14,783 bases of DNA from CAISIP01 sp031403955 (GTDB lineage: Bacteria; Pseudomonadota; Gammaproteobacteria; Burkholderiales; Burkholderiaceae_C). The stretch spans positions 1 to 14,783 of the forward strand of contig JANNGR010000617.1 in the NCBI GenBank assembly GCA_031403955.1, in the 5' to 3' direction. Position 1 is the stretch's first letter. Every line of letters begins with the position of its first letter. Shown here in pieces: positions 1 through 14,783 of the stretch. The position numbers and the translations under genes are program-made. The notes below the pieces were generated by a model. That model was given only the letters and a program-made list of their open reading frames with translations. It was not told the DNA's origin and did not search any database.

Positions 1-143
1 TGCACATTTGTCCCATCAGCTTCGGGCGCGCTGCGTTGTTGCGAATCGCTTGTGTGGCAGAGGCCACACGGCGCGCTCCGCGCCTAGCATCGCATCCCGA
101 ATCCGACGGTCAAATGCACAAGTTATTTCCGAACGGGCCCTAA
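1..143. repeat. Long imperfect palindrome, probable MITE-like repeat or insertion sequence end
   Basis: Bases 1-120 read as one large inverted repeat with its centre between 60 and 61. Pairs on the same axis are 1-10 with 111-120 (8 of 10), 21-26 with 96-101 (perfect), 41-49 with 73-81 (7 of 9) and 52-58 with 63-69 (perfect). An unpaired AT-rich stretch (121-130) and GAACGGGCCCTAA (131-143) follow. No protein is supported here. The structure fits a non-autonomous palindromic element or the end of an insertion sequence whose other half lies left of the window. I could not name a family. Confidence 0.5.
52..69. other. Perfect hairpin at the palindrome centre
   Basis: GTGTGGC (52-58), loop AGAG, GCCACAC (63-69). 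A second, competing hairpin follows directly: GGCGCG (70-75), loop CTC, CGCGCC (79-84). Neither is followed by a T run on either strand, so they are not classic terminators. Confidence 0.6.
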
Positions 144-262
144 CCTACGACACCAGGATACGGGGCCAGCCGTGCCATTGATCAAGGTAAAACGGAGATG
201 GGATCACGCTGATACCGGTTGCCGTATGCGCCGTTGCCGGCGGCGCGGCATCCCGCGGCAGG
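141..262. other. Non-coding stretch downstream of the operon
   Basis: This lies between the cyclase stop and the palindromic element. It holds one short GC-rich hairpin (228-233 with 241-246, loop of 7), with no T run following on the minus strand, so a terminator is not supported. No gene is seen. Confidence 0.5.
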
Positions 263-1306
263 TCACCGCTGCGCCTGCGCCCTAACCGCGAACACCGGCA
301 CCGCGCTCGCCTTGCCCTTAAACAACACCTTCCCCAAGTCCTCCAGCGGCACCCGGTCCCCCAGCGCCACCTGGGTCTTCCCATCCAGCAAGATCCCCCG
401 CCCCGCCTGCTTGGTATGCGCCTCCAGCCGTGCCGCCAGATTGACGGTGTCGCCGATGCAGGTATAGGTGGCGCGTTGTTGCGTGCCGGTGTAGCCAGCC
501 ACCACCTCACCCGAGGCAATGCCAACGCCGATGCGTATCGGCTCTTTCTCCAGCGCCACGCGTTCCAGGTTAAACAGCTCCACCATTTCCTGCATGTCCA
601 GCGCCGCGCGTACGGCCGCCAGCGGTGCGTCGGCCAGCGGCGCCGGCGCGCCAAAGATCGCCATCAACCCGTCGCCAATCATCTGGTTGACGACGCCACC
701 GTGGCCGCTGATGGCGTCGAACATCAACGCGTAGTAGCTGTTGAGCAGTTCTATGGATTCTTCGGGCGGCTGGCTCTCCACCAGGGACGTAAAGTCACGG
801 ATGTCGGAGAACATCACGGTGCATGCCACCCGCCGGCCACCCAGCGCAAAACCCGATTCCTGCAGGTCGTCGGCCACTTCACTGGTGGCAAAACGCCGCA
901 CCATTTCCTTCTGCTGGTCACGCAGGCGTTTCTTCTCCAGGCTGGAGTTGATGCGCGCCTTCAGCAGCCCCGGGTGCATCGGTTTGTGCAGGTAGTCGTC
1001 GGCGCCCAGCTCCAGGCAGCGCACCACGTTGGCCACACCTTCGAGCGAGCTGGTCACGATCACCGGTATGTCGCGCAGCTTGCTGTCGGCCACCATCTGC
1101 TCCAGCACGCCAAAGCCGTCCAGCTCGGGCATCTCCATGTCCAGCAGCATCAAATCGAAGGGCTCAGTGCGCAGCATCTGCAGCGCCACCAGCCCGTTCT
1201 CGGCGCTGGCCACGCGGTGGCTTTGCAGCTCCAGGCTGCGCGTTAGCAGCAGCCGATTGACCTTGTTGTCGTCGACCACCAGCAGGCGAGAGCCCCGATC
1301 AGCCAT
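263..1306 (-). CDS. Response regulator with class III adenylate/guanylate cyclase output
   Basis: This 347-residue effector has an N-terminal receiver (about 6-120) and a C-terminal class III nucleotide cyclase domain (about 158-340), joined by a charged helical linker (about 118-150). The receiver has Asp12/Asp13, phospho-acceptor Asp56, Ser86 and Lys108, all at CheY-like spacing. In the cyclase, metal-binding Asp168 (FSDIRDFT) and Asp212 (MIGDG) are 44 residues apart, as in known class III enzymes, and the transition-state pair Asn289/Arg293 (NLAAR) is present. The purine-selecting positions are unusual: Gln208 stands where adenylate cyclases have Lys, and Thr282 where they have Asp or Thr. 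The domain should therefore be active, but ATP versus GTP preference is uncertain. The enzyme is expected to work as a dimer, with phosphorylation controlling dimer geometry. AAGGA lies 8 nt before the ATG. It is the last gene of the operon and the likely relay output. Confidence 0.93.
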   Translation of the reverse strand: MADRGSRLLVVDDNKVNRLLLTRSLELQSHRVASAENGLVALQMLRTEPFDLMLLDMEMPELDGFGVLEQMVADSKLRDIPVIVTSSLEGVANVVRCLELGADDYLHKPMHPGLLKARINSSLEKKRLRDQQKEMVRRFATSEVADDLQESGFALGGRRVACTVMFSDIRDFTSLVESQPPEESIELLNSYYALMFDAISGHGGVVNQMIGDGLMAIFGAPAPLADAPLAAVRAALDMQEMVELFNLERVALEKEPIRIGVGIASGEVVAGYTGTQQRATYTCIGDTVNLAARLEAHTKQAGRGILLDGKTQVALGDRVPLEDLGKVLFKGKASAVPVFAVRAQAQR

Positions 1307-1634
1307 TGGTCAATTCCTTCAGCGCTGTGGCGACTTGTTGGTACTCGGCTTCCATTGCTTCGAGCGGCGCCGTGTCGGTAATCAACCCGCCGAGCTCCAG
1401 GTCGCGCGCCATCTCCCCGAGCCGGGTGGCGCCAAAGGTGTTGCTGTTGGACTTGAGGGAATGCGCCGCGCGCCGGAATACGTCGGCCAGGCCGGTAGCC
1501 TGCGCGTCGCGCAACTCGGTCAGCATCAGGGGCGCTTCTTCCAGAAAAGTGGCCACCAGTTCGGCCACAAACTCGGCGCCGGCCGCCTCTTGCAGCTCAG
1601 TAAATACGGCCATGTCAATGGTTGAATTGTTCAT
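1299..1634 (-). CDS. Stand-alone Hpt histidine phosphotransfer protein
   Basis: This 111-residue single-domain protein is expected to carry phosphate from the receiver domains of the upstream hybrid kinases to the receiver of the next gene. The Hpt signature AAHSLKSNSNTFGA places the phosphorylated histidine at His58, followed by the usual Lys61 and Gly68. The length matches a lone Hpt four-helix bundle. The start at 1634 is supported by AAGGA five bases upstream. The gene starts 1 bp after kinase B and overlaps the cyclase gene by 8 bp, which suggests coupled translation. Neither kinase has its own Hpt domain, so this protein is the likely shared hub between two sensors and one output. The family assignment is firm; the partners are inferred from gene order. 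Confidence 0.93.
   Translation of the reverse strand: MNNSTIDMAVFTELQEAAGAEFVAELVATFLEEAPLMLTELRDAQATGLADVFRRAAHSLKSNSNTFGATRLGEMARDLELGGLITDTAPLEAMEAEYQQVATALKELTNG
1315..1319 (-). promoter_or_regulatory. Ribosome binding site of the cyclase gene
   Basis: AAGGA lies 8 nt before the ATG at 1306, inside the Hpt coding sequence. It supports this start and the 8-bp overlap of the two genes. Confidence 0.7.
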
Positions 1635-1635
1635 C

Positions 1636-9487
<7,852 letters not shown>

Positions 9488-9498
<11 letters not shown>

Positions 9499-11080
9499 TA
9501 CGTGACCTTACCCGGTTCAGTGCCTCGACCAGCGCATCCACGCGGATCGGTTTGGTGAAGTAGTCGTCCATGCCGGCGGCCAGGCATTCCTCGCGGTCGC
9601 CCTGCATGGCGTTGGCGGTCATGGCCACGATGCGCGGTCTTTGCTCTGGCGTGTACCTGGCAGTGATGGCGCGGCTGGCCTCCAGACCGTCCATCTCGGG
9701 CATCTGCACGTCCATCAACACCACGTCGTAGGGTTGTCGCTCGATGCTCTCGATGGCCTCGATGCCGTTGGATGCCAGGTCGGCGCGGTAACCCATTTGC
9801 TGCAGCAGGCGTAACGCGAGTTTCTGGTTCACCACGTTGTCTTCGGCCAGCAGGATACGCAGCGGGTGGCGTTCGGCCATGGCGGCGTCGATGCGCGGCT
9901 TGGCCGGTGCGGCGGCGGGCCGGGGTGCGGCGTCTTTTGTCAGCAGGCTGACCAGCGCATCAAATAGCTGGCTCTGGCGCAAGGGCTTGGCTAGGGTGGC
10001 GGCAAACACGCTGTCGGTGGCTTCTCTGCGGCCCAGCGAGGTGAACAGCACCAGTGGCAACTTGTGCCCGGCTTCGCGGATGCGCGTGGCCAGCATCGCG
10101 CCGTCCATGCCCGGCATGTGCATGTCGAGGATAGCCAGGTCGAAAGCGTCCTTCTTGAGCAGGCCCAGCACATTGGCCGGGTCTTCGGTGTCCTGCACCA
10201 CCATGCCCCATTTGGAAGTCTGCAGCGCCAGGATGCGCCGGTTGGTGGCGTTGTCGTCCACCACCAGGATGCGTTTGCCCATGAGGGCCGGCTGCTCGCC
10301 CATGAAGTCGCGCCGCGTGCCTTTGGGCAGTTCGGCCGGTTTGCTGACCATGGTGAAGTGAAAGCTGCTGCCCTGCCCGGCTCCTGCGCTCTCGGCCCAC
10401 ATCGTTCCACCCATCAGTTCAGCCAACAATTTGCTGATGGCCAGGCCGAGGCCAGTGCCGCCGTATTTGCGCGTGGTGGTGCTGTCGGCCTGGCTGAACT
10501 TCTGGAACAGGCGGCCCAGGCCCGCTTCCGAGAGGCCGATACCGGTGTCGCGCACGGTGAAGTGCAGCAGTTCACCATCGGGCCGCACGGTGAGCACCAC
10601 CTCGCCCTTCTCGGTGAACTTGACCGAGTTGGACAGCAGGTTGAGCAATATCTGGCGCAGCCGGGTCACGTCGCCGCTGATGGCGGCCGGCACTTCTGCG
10701 TTGTCACTGCTCTCGAACTGGTAGGCGATGTCCAGACGCTTCTCGGCCGCACGGCCACCAATCAGGTCCATGGCGGACTCAACGCATTCGCGCAAATCGA
10801 ACGGATGGGCCTCGATGTCCATACGCCCGGCTTCTATCTTGGAGAAGTCAAGGATGTCGTTGATGATGGTCAGCAAGGAATCGCCGGAATCACGGATGGT
10901 GGAGGCGAAGTCGCGCTGGTCGTCGGTGAGTGGTGTGTCGAGCAACAGCCCGCTCATGCCGATCACTGCGTTCATCGGCGTGCGGATCTCATGGCTCATG
11001 GTGGCCAGGAAAGCGCTCTTGGCTTCGTTGGCCGTTTCGGCCTGGGCGCGGGCTTCCTGGGCTTCCTTGAACAAACGGGC
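9488..11080 (-). repeat. Paralogous transmitter-receiver tail of kinase A
   Basis: This is the partner copy of the tail at 1636-3240, with the same order of HisKA, HATPase_c, REC1 and REC2. Shared stretches include the H-box, LLTIINDILDFSKIEAGRMD and the REC2 core AEDNVVNQKLA. The likeness suggests both kinases address the same downstream Hpt. Confidence 0.85.
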
Positions 11081-14000
11081 ATTCTGGATCGCGATCACGG
11101 CCTGGTCGGCGAAGGTCTGCAGCATCGCCAGTTCCTTGGGCTTGAACGGGCCGGTCGAGCGCGCCACGCCAATCGCGCCGATGCCACGCTCGTCCCACAG
11201 CATGGGCGCGAAGACCATCGACCGGTAGCCGATCAGCTTGGCCATTTTGCGCAACACGCCGGGTACGTCTTCGCCGTTCACCAGGTCCGGCCAGTGCACC
11301 ACGCGCCGCTCGCGCAGCGCGCGGCCGGCCGGCGTGCGCTCCACCGGTGCGGGGAAAGTGGCGGCTACGATGTCGTGCGAATCGCCCATATAGGCCGCGA
11401 TGCGCAGCATGCCCTGCTCGTCCACCAGCAGCACGTCGAGTTCGTCGCCGCCGAACAGATGTTTGCAGCTCTCCAGTATCTTCTCGAACACCGGCTGCGC
11501 GTCGGCCACCGAACTGCTGATGACGGCCAGCACATCGGCCGACGCCTTCTGCTGTTGCAGCGCCTCCTGCGTCTCGTTGAACAGCCGCGCGTTCTGGATC
11601 GCAATGACGGCCTGGTCGGCGAAAGTCTTCAACAGGCTGATGTCGCGATCCGAAAACGGCTCCGGTGGAAAATGCGACACGTTCAGTGTGCCGATGCCTT
11701 TGCCTTCCCACACCAGGGGCGCGTACAGGGCGGAATAGTTGCCCACCAGCTCGGTGCTTTTACGCAGGCCTTGCGGTACATCCGGCCCGTTTTGGACGTC
11801 CGGGTAATGCAGGACCGTCTGCTTGTGGAGCGCATAACCATAGATGGAATCGCGTGCCGGCCGCGGAAACTCCTCCATCAGGCGGGCAGTGGTCGCACGC
11901 GCCCGCGGATCGGCATCGGTCAATGCGTCGCGCGGAAGAATCAAGTGCATCTGCCCGTCATCCCCAAGCAGCCCCAGGGTTACGAACCGGCTGCCAAACA
12001 GGCCCTGGCCACTCTGCAAAATCTTGTCGAACACCGGCCTTGCGTCCGACACCGAGTTGCTGATCACCTGCAGCACCTCCGCGGTGGCGGTCTGCTGCTC
12101 CAGCGCCTCCTTGGTCTCGTTCATGAGACGGGCATTCCTCATCGCGATCTGCGCTTGCGCGGCGAAAGCCTGCACCAACGCGATCTGCTTGTCGCTGAAC
12201 GGCCGCACCTGGGAGCGAACGAGCGTGAGCACGCCGATCACGGCGCCGCCCTCGTCGACCAGCGGCACGCTGAGGTTGGTTCGCACCCCGCCCAGTTCGA
12301 CATTGGCGACCAGGAACGGATCGCCACGCTGGTACGCCTTCGTCGCCTTGACGTCGGCGACCTGGAAGTAGGGTCGACTCCACGTCTCGCGGCGCCCAAG
12401 CACGAACTTCAACGGCACGGGCGTGTCGGCGATGTACTCGACAAAGGCCCGCGGCCCGGCGATGCCACCGCCGGAGGGCCGGGCCACGTCACCCTCGACC
12501 AGCCACAGGCCGCCCCAGTCCGCCTCGCACAGATCCACCGCCTTGTTGATGATCGCGTCGAACACCGGAGTCAGCTCGCCGGGCGAGGCGTTGATGACCT
12601 GCAGCACCTCGGTCGTCGCGGTCTGCCGCTCCAGTGCTTCCTGCGTCTGGTTGAACAGCCGCGCGTTCTGGATCGCGATCACCGCCTGGTCGGCGAAGGT
12701 CTTGAGCAGGTTGATCTCCTTTTCGGAGAACGGCCGCGGCGGCTGGCGCACCACGCCGATGGAACCGATGCCGCGGTCTTCCCACAGCATCGGTGCGTAC
12801 AAGGCGGAGGTATTTCCGATGCGATCTATCAGCGCCTTGACTTGTGGCTCCCGCGCGCCCAAGGCGGCGGCGTCAGGGATGTGCAGCACGCGACGTTCGC
12901 GGATGACCTGGCCGGTACGGCTCTGGTCGAGCGGCTTTAGGTCAGAGTGGTCCACGGCCGCGGCGATCGAGCCGCGCCAGGCGGCAGTGCGCACCAGGCC
13001 ATCGTCGCCGACGACGAAGATGCAGATCTGGTCGGTGCCGAAGAGCCGCTCACAACTGTCGATTATCTTTTCGAACACCGGGCCTGAGTCGGCCACCGAA
13101 CTGCTGATGACCTGTAATACCTCGGCCGTGGCGGTCTGCCGCTCCAGCGCCTCCTGCGTCTCGTTGAACAGCCGCACATTCTGGATCGCGATCACGGCCT
13201 GGTCGGCGAAGGTGGCCAACAGGCCCATCTGCTCGTCGGTCATCGCGCCGGGTTGCGGCGACGACACCGAGATGACACCGATCGCGGCACCACCATGTAG
13301 CAGTGGTGCCGAGGCGATCGATCGGAAGGCCAGTTGCGCGGCGTTCGCGCGCGCATACGCCGTGGCGCCAACCGCCTGCGCGTCGGGAACTTGCAGCGCC
13401 CGGCGCTCGATCACCGCCCGACCAACAATGCTTTCCTCGTTGATGGGCATCAGGTCGTCGCCATGAAACTCGTCAGCGGTCTCGGCGTAGCTGCGCGCCC
13501 GGCGGCGCAGGCCATCGGGCTCGACCGTGCGCAAGGCCGCCTTGCGTCCGAACAGCCGCGCGACGCTGTGCACGATGGCGTCGAATACCGGTTGTGTGTC
13601 GGTGGGTGAACTGCTGATGACCTTGAGGATGTCGGCCGTTGCAGTCTGGCGCTCCAGCGCCTCGCGCGTCTCGTTCATCAGGCGCGCATTCTTCATGGCG
13701 ATCTGTGCCTGCGAGGCAAATGCCTGCAGCAGCGCGATTTGCTGGTCGGTGAATGGCCGCGGATCGTGGCGCACGACCGCGAATACGCCTACCACGGCCC
13801 CACCCTCCCGCAGCGGCACGCTGAGGTTGGCTCGAATCCCGCCCAGGTCCACACCGGCGGCCAGGAAGGGCATCCCTTGTTGATAGGCCCGGGTCGCCTT
13901 GAGATCGGGGATGTGCAGAAACGGCAGATCCCGCGAGTTCCGGCCCAACAGCGTCTCCAGCGGAACCGAGGTGTCGGCCAGATAGTCCAGATAGACCTGC

Positions 14001-14783
14001 GGCGTGTTGCCACCGCGCGCACCGTGGGCACGGGCGACGCCCTTTTCGACCAGCCAGAGGCCACCACTGTCGGCGTCGCACAGCCGGGTGGCGTTCTTCA
14101 CGATCGCGTCGAACACCGGGTCGAGGTCGCCGAGCGAGGTATTGATGACCTGCAGCACGTCCGTCGTGGCGGTCTGCCGCTCCAGTGCCTCCTGCGTCTC
14201 GTTGAACAACCGCGCATTCTGGATCGCAATCACCGCCTGGTCGGCGAAGGTCTGCAGGAGCGCAATTTCCTTGTCGGTGAACGGCTTGGGTGGCAAGCGC
14301 ATGACCGCAATCGAGCCGATGCCGCGGTTTTCCCAGAACATCGGCACGTAGACCATCGACAGGTTGCCCAGGCGTGCGATCCGGTCCCGCACCTTGGGCG
14401 GCAAGTCGGGCAACGCCGCCAGGTCGGGCACGTGCAGCGCATGGCGTTCACGGATGGCCCGGCCGGTGGCGCTTTCGTTGAGCGGGATCTCGTTGTGCCC
14501 GGCGTCCTCGGCAATCGGCCCGCGCCACGCCGCCGAACGCACAATGGCATCGTCACCGACGAGAAATATGCCGAGCTGGTCGGTACCAAAGAGTCGTTCG
14601 CAACTGTCGAGAATCTTCGCAAACACCGGCGCCGTGTCCGACACCGAGTTGCTGATGACCTGCAGCACCTCGGCGGTGGCCGTCTGCCGCTCCAACGCCT
14701 CCTTAGTCTCGTTGAACAGCCGCACGTTTTCGATCGCGATCACGGCCTGGTCGGCGAAGGTGGTGAGCAATTCGATCTGCTTG
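9488..14783 (-). CDS. Multi-GAF hybrid sensor histidine kinase A (partial, N-terminus outside window)
   Basis: This is a sensor kinase expected to autophosphorylate a histidine and pass phosphate to its own receivers. The reading frame is open to the right window edge, where it begins inside the end of a GAF domain (K-Q-I-E-L-L-T-T-F-A-D-Q), so the true start is off-window. Seven complete GAF domains follow, with copies of the helix motif FADQAVIAIQNARLF about every 510-543 bp. Next come HisKA (H-box MSHEIRTP, His codon 10991-10993), HATPase_c (N-box NLLSNSVKFTE, DTGIGL, GGTGLGLAI; about 10350-10720), REC1 (VVDDN, phospho-Asp codon 10124-10126, AKP lysine) and REC2 (AEDN, phospho-Asp codon 9710-9712, TKP lysine). 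All catalytic motifs look intact. No transmembrane segment is visible, so it is probably cytoplasmic. It has no Hpt domain of its own; a separate Hpt gene lies two genes downstream. Its stop overlaps kinase B by 11 bp. GAF ligands cannot be told from the sequence. Confidence 0.95.
9506..9510 (-). promoter_or_regulatory. Ribosome binding site of kinase B
   Basis: On the minus strand, TAAGG is followed by a 7-nt spacer and the ATG at 9498. It lies inside the end of the kinase A coding sequence, supports the chosen start and implies translational coupling. Confidence 0.7.
12125..13105 (-). repeat. Two-GAF block, copy 2 (kinase A units 4-5)
   Basis: Unit 4 (CERLFGTDQICIFVVGDD, AAWRGSIA, RERRVLHIPD) pairs with unit 1. 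Unit 5 (LCEADWGGLWLV, ADTPVPL, KATKAYQ, NLSVPL, QAQIAM) pairs with unit 2. One unrelated GAF unit (about 13160-13630) separates the two blocks. Boundaries are approximate. Confidence 0.75.
13675..14665 (-). repeat. Two-GAF block, copy 1 (kinase A units 1-2)
   Basis: Unit 1 carries CERLFGTDQLGIFLVGDD and a WRGxIA segment. Unit 2 carries LCDADSGGLWLV, then ADTSVPL, KATRAYQ, NLSVPL and QAQIAM. The same ordered pair recurs at 12125-13105. Boundaries are approximate and taken from the translation. Confidence 0.75.

Larger units (their letters stand above)
11087..14783 (-). repeat. Tandem array of GAF-coding repeats in kinase A (7 complete units plus one end)
   Basis: The same helix-linker repeat as in kinase B occurs at 11087, 11597, 12140, 12671, 13184, 13694, 14222 and 14732, with spacings of 510, 543, 531, 513, 510, 528 and 510 bp. 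The array is cut by the window edge, so the total number of GAF domains is unknown. Two copies (12140 and 13694) encode the variant QAQIAM with ARLMNET in place of QAVIAI with ARLFNET. Confidence 0.9.

Noticed and set aside
1..87. A 28-codon open frame on the plus strand from the left edge, ending at TAG 85-87, as a gene end
   Set aside because: It lies entirely inside the palindrome and shows no recognisable protein motif; the structure is better explained as non-coding repeat.
228..246. Hairpin after the cyclase stop as an intrinsic terminator
   Set aside because: The stem is only six base pairs and no T run follows on the minus strand.
145..654. A 169-codon minus-strand frame overlapping the cyclase gene
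   Set aside because: It is an Arg/Trp-rich shadow in another frame of the cyclase, which has clear catalytic motifs.
10064..12940. A 958-codon open frame on the plus strand, antisense to kinase A, and a similar 509-codon frame at 2974-4503
   Set aside because: They mirror the GAF-kinase genes in GC-rich DNA with strong third-position bias. The translations are His/Gln/Arg-rich repeats of the antisense linker with no recognisable domain.
14768..14770. TTG as the start codon of kinase A
   Set aside because: The frame continues upstream to the window edge with conserved GAF sequence (KQIELL before TTFADQ), so this TTG is an internal Leu codon.

Overview
The window holds one tightly packed minus-strand cluster of four signalling genes. 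Transcription runs from the right edge (14783) towards the left. In order they are: a very large multi-GAF hybrid histidine kinase cut by the window edge (kinase A, 9488-14783), a second complete multi-GAF hybrid kinase of 2620 residues (kinase B, 1636-9498), a stand-alone Hpt phosphotransfer protein of 111 residues (1299-1634), and a response regulator with a class III nucleotide cyclase output domain of 347 residues (263-1306). The junctions overlap by 11 bp, are separated by 1 bp, and overlap by 8 bp. Each internal start has an AAGG-type ribosome binding site inside the preceding gene, so this looks like one translationally coupled operon. Its promoter and the first gene's start lie beyond the right edge.

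Together the genes encode every step of a His-Asp-His-Asp phosphorelay: kinase His, receiver Asp, Hpt His, and the Asp of the cyclase regulator. The output would be synthesis of a cyclic nucleotide. No membrane segments were seen in the kinases, so sensing is probably cytoplasmic. The most striking feature is the sensor part: 12 GAF domains in kinase B, and 7 complete domains plus the end of another in the visible part of kinase A. They are strung together by almost identical signalling-helix linkers at a period of about 520 bp. The two kinases are paralogues with closely similar HisKA-HATPase-REC-REC tails. The GAF repeats fall into subclasses, and kinase A shows a two-domain block duplication.

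Downstream of the cyclase, 141-262 has no convincing gene and no clear terminator. Bases 1-120 form one long imperfect palindrome centred near 60/61, followed by an AT-rich stretch and a GGGCCC end. This looks like part of a small non-coding palindromic mobile repeat (MITE-like) or an insertion sequence end.

The high GC content, the codon use and this multi-GAF kinase style suggest a proteobacterium, perhaps a betaproteobacterium (Burkholderiales). This is an impression and not a firm assignment, because no rRNA or housekeeping gene is present.
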